Origin: Acinetobacter seifertii
GTDB lineage: Bacteria; Pseudomonadota; Gammaproteobacteria; Pseudomonadales; Moraxellaceae
Direction: 5' to 3'
Assembly (NCBI RefSeq): GCF_000368065.1
Contig: NZ_KB851200.1
Location: 263,827-327,826, forward strand
Length of the DNA: 64,000 nucleotides
Positions 45,261-53,581 of the stretch are shown here, piece after piece. Numbering within the stretch: position 1 is the stretch's first letter; each line of letters starts with the position of its first letter. A program made the position numbers and the translations under genes. A model generated the notes under the pieces. The model ran no database searches. It was not told the origin of the DNA and saw nothing but the letters and a program-made list of their open reading frames with translations.

Positions 45261-46691
45261 ATGCAACAAGCGAATATGCTCAATGAATTTAAACTCATTA
45301 TTGGCGGTCAACTTTGTTCAGGTGAGCAAGGTGAACTAGAAATTCTAAACCCTGCTACTGGCTTAACTGCTGCACGTTGTGCAAAAGCATCAGTTGCACA
45401 GGTCAATCAGGCAGTGAGTGCAGCTAAACAGGCATCTAAAGCTTGGCAACAAGTCTCCCACGAAGAGCGTAAGTCAATCTTAAACAAGATTGCAGATGGC
45501 ATTGAAAAGCACGCTGAAATGCTTGCAGAGTTGGTTGTACTTGAACAAGGTAAGCCACTCGCACTTGCGCAAATGGAAGTGCAGGGTGCAATTGGTTGGA
45601 CGCGGTATGCGGCTGCTATGGATTTACCTGTAGAAGTCATTGAAGACAGTGAAACTAAGCGTATTGAGCGCCATCGCCAACCATTAGGTGTAGTGGCTTC
45701 AATTACACCATGGAACTGGCCACTCATGATTGCGGTTTGGCATATCATGCCTGCTTTACGCGCGGGTAACGTTGTTATTAGCAAACCTTCTGAATACACA
45801 CCACTATCGACTTTACGTTTATGTGAAATCATTCAGCAAGAAGTTCCTGCTGGTGTTATTTCAATTGTGGTTGGTGCTGGTGAGATTGGCGAAGCGCTAT
45901 CTTCTCATCCAGATGTACAAAAAGTCGTGTTTACGGGTTCAACTCGAACAGGCCAGCACATTATGGCTGGTGCAGCTCAGCAGTTAAAACACTTAACTTT
46001 AGAGTTGGGTGGTAATGATGCTGGTATTGTATTGTCAGATGCAAATATCGATGAAATTGCAGCCAAGATTTTTAACATGGCGTTCTTAAACGCTGGTCAA
46101 ACATGTGCAGCCTTAAAGCGTCTATACGTGCATGAAAGCGAATATGAGGCTTTATCTCAAAAGTTAGCTGACATTGCCAATGCTCAAGTTGTAGGTGATG
46201 GTATGGCGTCTTCTACCACATTTGGCCCAGTACAAAACCAAATGCAATATAACAAAGTGAAAGCGCTTATTGCTGAAGCGATTGAACAAGGTGCAAAAGC
46301 ACTTTCTGGACAACAACAGCTACCAGAGCAAGGCTACTTTATTGCGCCAACTATTTTGACTGAAGTTTCTGACTCTTGTCGCGTGGTGCAAGAGGAGCAG
46401 TTTGGTCCAGTATTGCCTATCTTAAAATATACAGATATCAATGATGCAATTGCTCGTGCCAATGACAGTGAGTTTGGTTTAGGTGGCTCAATTTGGTCTT
46501 CCGATATTAAAGCTGCTCAAACTTATGCTACTCAACTTCAATGCGGTACTGTTTGGATTAATACCCATGCAGAAGTCCTGCCTCATGCACCTTTTGGTGG
46601 CTGGAAAATGTCTGGTATAGGTGCCGAGTTTGGTTTGGAAGGTTTGCTTGAAAATACGATTGGGCAAACGGTTCATATCAGTAAAGTCTAA
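45261..46691 (+). CDS. NAD(P)-dependent aldehyde dehydrogenase
   Basis: Oxidises an aldehyde to its acid. The 476-aa ALDH has ITPWNWPLMIAVWHIMPAL, the glutamate in LTLELGGNDAGIV and the catalytic cysteine in NAGQTCAALKRLYVH, followed by EEQFGPVLPILKY. An IpdC-like decarboxylase lies 0.7 kb downstream and a shared palindrome occurs near both, so arylacetaldehyde (indole- or phenylacetaldehyde) is a likely substrate. This is inference; ALDH specificity cannot be read from these motifs. Confidence 0.9.
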   Translation: MQQANMLNEFKLIIGGQLCSGEQGELEILNPATGLTAARCAKASVAQVNQAVSAAKQASKAWQQVSHEERKSILNKIADGIEKHAEMLAELVVLEQGKPLALAQMEVQGAIGWTRYAAAMDLPVEVIEDSETKRIERHRQPLGVVASITPWNWPLMIAVWHIMPALRAGNVVISKPSEYTPLSTLRLCEIIQQEVPAGVISIVVGAGEIGEALSSHPDVQKVVFTGSTRTGQHIMAGAAQQLKHLTLELGGNDAGIVLSDANIDEIAAKIFNMAFLNAGQTCAALKRLYVHESEYEALSQKLADIANAQVVGDGMASSTTFGPVQNQMQYNKVKALIAEAIEQGAKALSGQQQLPEQGYFIAPTILTEVSDSCRVVQEEQFGPVLPILKYTDINDAIARANDSEFGLGGSIWSSDIKAAQTYATQLQCGTVWINTHAEVLPHAPFGGWKMSGIGAEFGLEGLLENTIGQTVHISKV

Positions 46692-46702
46692 ATATTAATT
46701 TT

Positions 46703-46730
46703 AAGGCGGATCTAGTATCCGCCTTTTATT
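46703..46730 (+). terminator. Terminator of the aldehyde dehydrogenase gene
   Basis: Stem AAGGCGGAT / ATCCGCCTT with loop CTAGT, followed by TTATTTT. Confidence 0.88.
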
Positions 46731-46761
46731 TTCACTGATAAGGTAGGAAAGCTTGGCTTGC

Positions 46762-47247
46762 TTATTGGGAGTGATGATAGCTCATACTTTTAGGTTTGAT
46801 TAAAAAATGATTCTGTTCTTTAATTTTTTTAAGAACAATGTAAGACTTTATGTGACCTATAAAATTATAAGAAAGTAACCTTTCAGTCACAAATTGAGAA
46901 AGCTGTTCTAAGTTTTCAGCAACAACTTTTAAAATAAAATCTGCATCACCACTAATTGAAAACGCATCTTGAATATTATCTTCGGCTTCAATCAATTCTT
47001 GAAAAGCTTGTTGTGACTTTGCCTCGTGTGTTCTTAAATTAATATGAATCATTGCCGTCACTTCCAGGCCTAGCGCCTGCTGCTGGATGCGCGCGGTATA
47101 ACCTAAGATTATGCCTTTTTGCTCGAGTAACTGTCTTCTTCTAGAACATTGTGAAGCAGATAAACCGATTAAATCTCCTATTTCCTGATTGGTGAGCCGT
47201 CCATTCTTTTGTAGTGCTTGAATGATTTGCCAGTCGAACTTATCCAT
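46762..47247 (-). CDS. Lrp/AsnC-family transcriptional regulator
   Basis: A 161-aa regulator. The N-terminal HTH (about 1-55) is MDKFDWQIIQALQKNGRLTN followed by GLSASQCSRRRQLLEQ; the C-terminal RAM ligand domain (about 65-145) contains AFSISGDADFILKVVAE, the amino-acid-binding region. AAGGA nine bases before the ATG at 47245-47247 sets the start; an upstream frame of nine codons is unlikely. It is divergent from the IpdC-like gene and probably senses an aromatic amino acid. Confidence 0.92.
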   Translation of the reverse strand: MDKFDWQIIQALQKNGRLTNQEIGDLIGLSASQCSRRRQLLEQKGIILGYTARIQQQALGLEVTAMIHINLRTHEAKSQQAFQELIEAEDNIQDAFSISGDADFILKVVAENLEQLSQFVTERLLSYNFIGHIKSYIVLKKIKEQNHFLIKPKSMSYHHSQ

Positions 47248-47266
47248 TGCATAAAATCCTTTTATG

Positions 47267-47283
47267 ATACACAAATCATGTAT
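47267..47283. promoter_or_regulatory. Palindromic site between lrp and ipdC, shared with the aldehyde dehydrogenase promoter
   Basis: ATACACAAATCATGTAT (ATACA/TGTAT, spacer 7) lies 19 bp before the lrp start. It matches the site at 45065-45081 in 14 of 17 bases. A partial copy, ATGCACGAAATC, lies at 47307-47318. Position fits autoregulation plus control of ipdC. Confidence 0.6.
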
Positions 47284-47381
47284 TTTTATTAAAATGCGTT
47301 TTCATTATGCACGAAATCTAAAAGGTAGATGAAATATTATTTTTCTATGGAATAAAAATTGGTCTCAAAGGATATAGAGCA

Positions 47382-49103
47382 ATGTTCATAGAAATCGGTG
47401 ACTTTTTAAATCTTCGTTTAAAACAAATGGGTATCCAACATCTCTTTGGTGTACCTGGTGATTTTAACCTCTCATATCTAGAACAAGTTGAAGCAGACCC
47501 ACAACTCGAATTTATTGGAAATTGTAATGAATTAAATGCTGCCTATGCAGCAGACGGTTATGCACGAATTAACGGTTTTTCTGCCTTGGCAACCACTTAT
47601 GGTGTAGGTGACTTAAGTGCGATTAATGGTATTGCAGGTGCCTACGCAGAAAATGTACCTCTTATTCATATCTCAGGAATTCCACCGTTACATGCAGTTC
47701 AAAGGGGTACTCTCATACACCATACGCTTGTCGATGGTAACTATGACAATATTATGAACTGTATGAAAGAGTTTACAGTTGCCCAAACTCGTTTAACTCC
47801 AGCAAATGCAGCCTTTGAAATTGACCGTGTATTACGTCAGTGTTTCCTTGAACGCCGTCCTGTACACATTCAACTACCAGGCGATATTACCCACGTTAAA
47901 ATTGAAGTATCTGAGCGTCCGCTCGACTTAAGCTACCCAGCTGTTGAACCTGAATTATTACAAACTGTGGTAAAAAAACTCTGTGACATTATTGAGAATG
48001 CTCAAAGCCCAGCACTTCTTATTGATAATGAAGCTTCAGTTTTTGGTGTAACGTCGCTTTTAAATGATTTATCTCAAAAATGCTCGATTCCATTTGCAGG
48101 TATGAATACTGCAAAAAATATTATGGATGAAGGCTCACCTCGTTATATCGGGACTTATGTGGGTGGGGCAAGCCAACCGCATGTGAAAAATATCATTGAG
48201 CAATCTGACTGTTTGATTGGTATTGGTGCACGTTTTACCGATGTGGGGTCAGCTGTATTTACTCATCAAATTGAAACCAAGAACTACATCGAAATTAAAT
48301 CTTATGGCCTAAATATTTTTGGTCAGGATTTTCCAGGTATTGAGATTGGACAATTACTTGTTGAGCTAAATAAAAAAGTTGCGCCACGTAAATCATCAAC
48401 ACCTCTTCTCGAAAAACATCCTCAGAAAGTAGTTGAAGCTCCAGCTCAACAAAAACTAAGCCAAGATGTGCTTTGGAATTATATTTCAGGATTCTTAAAA
48501 GAAGATGATGTGATTATTGGTGAAGTCGGGACATCAAACTCTGCTTTGTCGGGTATAAAGCTGCCTGCTACAGCTAAATATATTGCACAGCCGCTTTGGG
48601 GTTCTATTGGTTACACATTACCAGCTTTGCTTGGTAGTTTGTTGGCTGCCCCTGAACGCCGTCAAATTTTGTTTATTGGCGATGGTTCTTTCCAGCTTAC
48701 GGTACAAGAGCTTTCTACCATTATCCGTCACGGTTTAAAACCAATTATTTTCTTGTTGAACAATGGCGGCTACACCATTGAGCGCTTAATTATGGGTGAA
48801 AATGCTGCCTATAACGACGTGCAAAACTGGAAATACACTGAAATTCCAGCGGTATTTAACGGTAAAAAAGGCCATACCACTTATGTGGTTGAAACAGCAG
48901 GGCAGCTAAAGAGCGTTTTAGACAATGTTCATTTAAATGACCAGTTAACTTTTATTGAATTAAAACTACCTGCAATGGATGCACCTGTAAGTTTGAAAAA
49001 ATTTGCTTCTGTGATTGCGCGTTTTGACTACGGCGATCGTGGCTACGAAATTTTAAAGGAGCGTTCCCAGCCAGTTAAATGTAAGGATGCAAGCTCGTTT
49101 TAA
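47382..49103 (+). CDS. ipdC: Thiamine-diphosphate 2-oxo acid decarboxylase, indole/phenylpyruvate decarboxylase-like
   Basis: A 573-aa ThDP enzyme of the pyruvate/indolepyruvate decarboxylase family. The N-terminal domain shows HLFGVPGDFNLSYLEQ and the catalytic glutamate in FIGNCNELNAAYAADGYAR, and VQRGTLIHHTL carries the HH pair. The C-terminal ThDP-binding segment is FIGDGSFQLTVQELSTIIRH with LLNNGGYTIE. It turns an aromatic 2-oxo acid into the aldehyde. AroP follows in the same direction and an ALDH lies upstream, so indole- or phenylacetate formation is inferred. Pyruvate decarboxylase is a less likely alternative. Confidence 0.85.
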   Translation: MFIEIGDFLNLRLKQMGIQHLFGVPGDFNLSYLEQVEADPQLEFIGNCNELNAAYAADGYARINGFSALATTYGVGDLSAINGIAGAYAENVPLIHISGIPPLHAVQRGTLIHHTLVDGNYDNIMNCMKEFTVAQTRLTPANAAFEIDRVLRQCFLERRPVHIQLPGDITHVKIEVSERPLDLSYPAVEPELLQTVVKKLCDIIENAQSPALLIDNEASVFGVTSLLNDLSQKCSIPFAGMNTAKNIMDEGSPRYIGTYVGGASQPHVKNIIEQSDCLIGIGARFTDVGSAVFTHQIETKNYIEIKSYGLNIFGQDFPGIEIGQLLVELNKKVAPRKSSTPLLEKHPQKVVEAPAQQKLSQDVLWNYISGFLKEDDVIIGEVGTSNSALSGIKLPATAKYIAQPLWGSIGYTLPALLGSLLAAPERRQILFIGDGSFQLTVQELSTIIRHGLKPIIFLLNNGGYTIERLIMGENAAYNDVQNWKYTEIPAVFNGKKGHTTYVVETAGQLKSVLDNVHLNDQLTFIELKLPAMDAPVSLKKFASVIARFDYGDRGYEILKERSQPVKCKDASSF

Positions 49104-49161
49104 ATAGAAGATAGGACAAGTCTTCTTAAAATTAAATGGACTCATATTAAAGCAACTTATG

Positions 49162-49188
49162 TCCGAAGGTCGGTTTCTGATCTTCGGA
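49162..49188 (+). other. Intercistronic hairpin between ipdC and aroP
   Basis: TCCGAAGGTC and GATCTTCGGA form a 10-bp stem (one G-U) with loop GGTTTCT. No T-run follows, so it is not a standard terminator. It could stabilise or process the transcript, 55 bp before the aroP start. Confidence 0.6.
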
Positions 49189-49242
49189 TGTAGTGCTGAA
49201 TAAAGGTGTACAGGAAGTGACACCAACATTGGAGATAATGTT

Positions 49243-50622
49243 ATGGATGCAAACAGTAAGCACGAGTTAAAACAAGGCTTATCCAATCGGCATATTCAAC
49301 TCATCGCACTCGGAGGAGCGATCGGAACAGGGTTATTCTTAGGTCTTTCACAAACAATTAAATTGGCTGGTCCTTCAATTTTATTAGGATATGCAATTGC
49401 AGGAATTATTGCCTTTTTAATTATGCGCCATTTAGGTGAAATGGTTGTTGAAGAACCAGTGAGTGGTTCTTTTAGTTATTTTGCGAACAAGTATTGGGGC
49501 AAAATGGCTGGTTTTATGTCTGGTTGGAACTATTGGGTATTGTATGTACTAGTTAGTATGGCCGAACTGAGTGCTATTGGTACGTTTATCCAATTTTGGT
49601 GGCCCGAAATTCCGACATGGATGACTGCATTATTTTTCTTTATTTTAATTAACGGCATTAACTTGGTAAATGTCCGCTTTTTTGGGGAATCCGAGTTCTT
49701 ATTTTCCTGCATTAAAATTGTTGCCATTTTAAGCATGATTGGCTTTGGTGCTTATTTATTATTTTCCGGTTCAGCAGGTCCGCAAGCAGGTGTTGCAAAT
49801 TTATGGCAACACGGTGGTTTTTTCCCGCATGGTATTCATGGCTTTATTATGGCTTTGGCTGTCATTATGTTCGCATTTGGTGGCTTAGAGCTTATTGGTA
49901 TTGCGGCTGCAGAAACCAAGAAACCAGAAACAACAATTCCAAAAGCAGCAAATCAAATTGTGTACCGCATCCTGATTTTTTATATCGGTGCAATTGGTAT
50001 TCTTTTATGTCTTTACCCTTGGAATATGGTTGCAGAAGGTGGTAGCCCGTTTGTTTTAATTTTCCAGTCACTCAATAGTAATGGCGTGGCAAATGTTCTT
50101 AACTTTGTGGTCTTAATTGCTGCTATTTCGGTTTATAACAGCTGTATCTATTGTAATAGCCGCATGTTGCATGGTTTAGCAGAGCAGGGTAATGCTCCTG
50201 CAATTTTGAAGAAAGTGAACAGTCGTGGTATTCCAGTTCCGGCAGCGGTTGTTTCTGCATCAATCACAGCTGTATGTGTGGTAGTGAACTACTTAATTCC
50301 TGGTCAAGCGTTTCAGATCTTTATGATGTTGGTTGTGGCAGCACTTGTCATTAACTGGCTTATGATTTCAGTCACACATTTGAAATTTACCAAAGCAATG
50401 AAATTACAACGTCGCCAAACTAAGTTCCAAAGCATTATGAGTCCATGGAGTAATTATTTAACCATTAGCTTTGTATGCTTTATTCTTATTATTATGGCGA
50501 TGACGCCAGATATGAGATTGGCTGTTATTTTAGGGCCTATTTGGTTGGCGGCTTTAGCTATCATGTATTTCTTGAAGTACCGTAAAAAAATGGTCGCAAT
50601 GCCAGAAGTGCAATCAAACTAA
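49243..50622 (+). CDS. aroP: Aromatic amino acid permease, AroP-like
   Basis: A 459-aa inner-membrane APC-family permease with 12 helices. It closely resembles E. coli AroP: RHIQLIALGGAIGTGLFLG, RHLGEMVVEEPVSGSF, SGWNYWVLYVLVSMAELSAI, FAFGGLELIGIAAAE and SVYNSCIYCNSRMLHGLA. It should import tryptophan, phenylalanine and tyrosine. GGAG eight bases before the ATG sets the start. It follows the IpdC-like gene, supporting an aromatic substrate for that enzyme. Confidence 0.9.
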   Translation: MDANSKHELKQGLSNRHIQLIALGGAIGTGLFLGLSQTIKLAGPSILLGYAIAGIIAFLIMRHLGEMVVEEPVSGSFSYFANKYWGKMAGFMSGWNYWVLYVLVSMAELSAIGTFIQFWWPEIPTWMTALFFFILINGINLVNVRFFGESEFLFSCIKIVAILSMIGFGAYLLFSGSAGPQAGVANLWQHGGFFPHGIHGFIMALAVIMFAFGGLELIGIAAAETKKPETTIPKAANQIVYRILIFYIGAIGILLCLYPWNMVAEGGSPFVLIFQSLNSNGVANVLNFVVLIAAISVYNSCIYCNSRMLHGLAEQGNAPAILKKVNSRGIPVPAAVVSASITAVCVVVNYLIPGQAFQIFMMLVVAALVINWLMISVTHLKFTKAMKLQRRQTKFQSIMSPWSNYLTISFVCFILIIMAMTPDMRLAVILGPIWLAALAIMYFLKYRKKMVAMPEVQSN

Positions 50623-50647
50623 TAAGCTTAAATTTACAGTGATATTG

Positions 50648-50687
50648 CGGTTATCTGACAAAGGGCAGATAACCGTTTATCTTTTTG
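50648..50687 (+). terminator. Terminator of the ipdC-aroP operon
   Basis: Stem CGGTTATCTG / CAGATAACCG with loop ACAAAGGG, then TTTATCTTTTT. Confidence 0.88.
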
Positions 50688-50961
50688 TCATAATATTTTC
50701 ATGTTTGAGCGAAATAATTTTTCAAAATAAATATGACATGTAAAAAAATAAAAAATGGGTTAGTAAAATAATTTTGTAATCTCAATTCATTAAGTTTTTA
50801 TAATTTAAGCAAAATTATCAATTTGTTGATTTGAGAGTTTGTCATATTCAAGATTAAACTTGAGTGCGAGCTACCTTGTAAAATAAGATTAAATAATTGA
50901 TATAAAATAGAATTAGAAATATGACAGTCCCAATTTTAAAAATCATTAAAGCGTCATAATA

Positions 50962-50980
50962 CTGTAACTTATTTGTCATA
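50962..50980 (+). promoter_or_regulatory. pstS: Pho box of pstS
   Basis: CTGTAAC-TTAT-TTGTCATA matches the PhoB direct-repeat consensus (CTGTCAT, four AT bases, CTGTCAT) with few changes. It lies about 90 bp before the pstS start, in the right place for PhoB activation at low phosphate. Confidence 0.75.
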
Positions 50981-51069
50981 TTTTCTATTCACAATGCAGC
51001 TATCGAAGAGCGTACAAGCACTAAACAAAAAGTGACGTACAACCTATTGCATTAATGAGAGAGAACAGA

Positions 51070-52101
51070 ATGCGCTTAAATCCACGTCAAATCGCAATTG
51101 CGTTAGCAGTAACTGGGGCCGCTGTAACTACGACTGCAAATGCAGCTCGTGATACGATTCAAATTGCTGGTTCTTCAACTGTATTACCGTTTGCCAGCGT
51201 TGTAGCTGAAGAGTTTGGTAATACATTCCCTCAATTTAAAACTCCTGTTGTGGGTTCTGGTGGTTCTTCTGCTGGTTTAAAGCAGTTCTGTCAAGGTGTT
51301 GGTGACAACACAATCGACGTTGCAAACGCTTCTCGTAAAATTAAAAGCACTGAAATTGAAGCTTGTAACAAAGCTGGTGTAAAACAAATTCAAGAAATCA
51401 AAATTGGTTATGACGGTATCGTATTCGCGTCTAGCTCACACAAAGCAGCTTATAAATTAAAGCCTTACCATGTGTTTGCTGCTTTAGCTGCGCAGTTACC
51501 TTCAAAAGGTAAATTGGTTCCAAACCCATATACAAACTGGAACCAAATCGATAAATCACTTCCTAACGAACCTATTACGCTTGTAATTCCTGCGTCTAAC
51601 CATGGTACGCGTGAAGTTTTCCAAGAGAAAATGATTGATGCTGGTTGTGAATCATACGAATACTTCAAAAACTTAGATAAAGACGCTCAGAAGAAAGCAT
51701 GTTCGACTTTCCGTAAAGACGGTCGTGTAATTGAAATTGCTGGCGACTATACAGAAACTTTAGCTCGCTTAAAAACTTCTCCAAGTGCGGTAGGTGTGTT
51801 CGGTTTAAGCTTCTATGACATGAACCGTGACAAGTTACGTGTAGCATCAGTAAACAACGTACTTCCTTCTGAGAAAACTGTGTTAAACGGTACATACCCT
51901 GTATCTCGCCCATTGTTCTTCTATGTGAAAGGCGAACACTTAAAATCAGTTAAAGGTTTACCACAGTATGTAGAATACTTCCTAAGCAAAAAAGCGACTG
52001 GTAAAGGTTCTAAAGCTGAGCGTGACGGTTTAATCGCAATGTCTGATGCAGAACGCGCTAAAGTCTTGGCTGACTTTAAAGCAGGTAAAACTGTTAAATA
52101 A
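51070..52101 (+). CDS. pstS: Phosphate ABC transporter periplasmic binding protein
   Basis: High-affinity phosphate-binding protein, 343 aa, with a signal peptide (cleavage near ANAA). The mature protein begins RDTIQIAGSSTVLPFASVVA, a PstS opening, with the phosphate-contacting VVGSGGSSAGLKQFC and the TLVIPASNHGTREVF loop. I chose the ATG at 51070, five codons inside a longer frame; it starts the basic signal-peptide region MRLNPRQ. First gene of pstSCAB, under a Pho box. Confidence 0.95.
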   Translation: MRLNPRQIAIALAVTGAAVTTTANAARDTIQIAGSSTVLPFASVVAEEFGNTFPQFKTPVVGSGGSSAGLKQFCQGVGDNTIDVANASRKIKSTEIEACNKAGVKQIQEIKIGYDGIVFASSSHKAAYKLKPYHVFAALAAQLPSKGKLVPNPYTNWNQIDKSLPNEPITLVIPASNHGTREVFQEKMIDAGCESYEYFKNLDKDAQKKACSTFRKDGRVIEIAGDYTETLARLKTSPSAVGVFGLSFYDMNRDKLRVASVNNVLPSEKTVLNGTYPVSRPLFFYVKGEHLKSVKGLPQYVEYFLSKKATGKGSKAERDGLIAMSDAERAKVLADFKAGKTVK

Positions 52102-52116
52102 TTTGTTTTGAATAGG

Positions 52117-52149
52117 GGCTGGTGATCCCAAGTGATCATCAGCCTTTTT
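52117..52149 (+). terminator. Attenuator-like hairpin between pstS and pstC
   Basis: GGCTGGTGATC and GATCATCAGCC form an 11-bp stem (one G-U) with loop CCAAGT, then TTTTTG. A partial terminator here would give more PstS than PstC, as expected for a binding protein. Confidence 0.8.
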
Positions 52150-52201
52150 GTCTAACACGTTTTTCCCAAATTATGACAATTGAGAAAACAGTGGAGAATA
52201 C

Positions 52202-53581
52202 ATGAATCTGCTACTTATCGGTGTGTTGTTAGCCCTTGTGGCAATTGCATATCAACTTGGGCTAAGAAAGAGCCGCCACCTAGCAGGTAAGGGAAGCAAC
52301 TCGGCGACACTACATTCTCGTCCTGGTTATTATGGCGCACTGGTTGGGCTTTGGTGCGGTATCCCTGCTTTTTTAATTTTGATCATTTGGAACTTGGTTG
52401 AGCCAAGTATTTTAAATCATATTATCTTTAATAATGTTCCTGCTTCTGTCGCTGCATCTCTAGATGAAGCAGCAAGAAGTGTTCTTGTTGATCGAGTTCA
52501 ATCGATTGCTTCAGGTTTTGGGGTAAGTGATCATCCGGAAGCTTATGAATTGGCTGCGGCTCAGCAATATGCAAAATTTCAAACTATTGCCTCTTTTGCC
52601 AAATTTGCCGTTGTTGTTTGTACTGCCTTACTAGGCTTGGTCTGGGCAAAGAACAAAATCAATCAAGAATATCGCGCTCGTAACCAAGTTGAACGTGCCA
52701 TTAATGTTGCTTTAATCCTGTGTTCTGGTGTTGCAATTTTAACCACTATCGGCATTGTAATGTCGATGTTTGGTGAAGCAATGCACTTCTTCCATTTTGT
52801 AAGTCCAATTGACTTTTTCTTTGGAACTGAATGGAACCCAGGTTTTAGTACTTCAGGTAATGCAGAAGGTAGCTATGGTTTATTACCATTACTATGGGGT
52901 ACGCTCATGGTCAGTGGTATTGCCTTATTGGTTGCCGTACCAGTTGGCTTAATGATTGCTATTTATCTAGCTGAATACGCATCTCCATGGTTACGCTCAT
53001 GGGCAAAACCAACCATTGAAGTTTTAGCGGGTATTCCAACGATTGTTTATGGTGTTTTTGCCATGATGGTTATTGGTCCATTCTTTAAAGCTGTTGGTGC
53101 TCATATTGGTATCGAAATTAACGCAACCAGTGCTTTGACTGCAGGTTTCGTAATGGGAATCATGATTATCCCATTTGTTTCATCTTTGTCAGATGACATT
53201 ATTACTCAAGTTCCACGTGCACTTCGTGATGGTTCACTCGGGCTTGGGGCAACCAAATCAGAAACAATCCGCCAAGTGGTTTTACCAGCAGCTTTACCGG
53301 GTATTACTGGGGCATTTTTATTGGCTGTATCGCGTGCCGTAGGGGAAACCATGATTGTGGTTTTGGCAGCAGGGAACAGTCCACTTCTACATGCAAATCC
53401 GTTTGAAGCTGTTTCGACAGTGACTGTAACCATCGTAAAACAGTTAACTGGCGATACCGATTTTGCAAGCCCGCAAGCCTTGGTGGCATTTGCACTGGGT
53501 TTAACACTCTTTGTGATTACCTTGGGATTAAACATTGTTGCACTGTACATTGTGCGTAAATACCGTGAGCAATACGAATGA
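52202..53581 (+). CDS. pstC: Phosphate ABC transporter permease PstC
   Basis: Inner-membrane permease, 459 aa, longer than the ~320 aa E. coli protein owing to an extended N-terminal region with extra helices (about 1-25, 42-62, 130-150). The C-terminal half has the permease core EVLAGIPTIVYGVFAMMVIG and the EAA-loop sequence VPRALRDGSLGLGATKSETIR that contacts PstB. It ends in a 4-bp overlap (ATGA) with pstA. Confidence 0.94.
   Translation: MNLLLIGVLLALVAIAYQLGLRKSRHLAGKGSNSATLHSRPGYYGALVGLWCGIPAFLILIIWNLVEPSILNHIIFNNVPASVAASLDEAARSVLVDRVQSIASGFGVSDHPEAYELAAAQQYAKFQTIASFAKFAVVVCTALLGLVWAKNKINQEYRARNQVERAINVALILCSGVAILTTIGIVMSMFGEAMHFFHFVSPIDFFFGTEWNPGFSTSGNAEGSYGLLPLLWGTLMVSGIALLVAVPVGLMIAIYLAEYASPWLRSWAKPTIEVLAGIPTIVYGVFAMMVIGPFFKAVGAHIGIEINATSALTAGFVMGIMIIPFVSSLSDDIITQVPRALRDGSLGLGATKSETIRQVVLPAALPGITGAFLLAVSRAVGETMIVVLAAGNSPLLHANPFEAVSTVTVTIVKQLTGDTDFASPQALVAFALGLTLFVITLGLNIVALYIVRKYREQYE

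Larger units (their letters stand above)
50623..51069 (+). other. 447-bp AT-rich regulatory region upstream of pstS
   Basis: After the aroP terminator no gene is seen. The element TTGTCATA or GTCATA recurs near 50685, 50840, 50953 and 50973, typical of Pho-box half sites; the best complete box lies about 90 bp before pstS. The remainder is AT-rich with no recognised structure. Confidence 0.6.
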
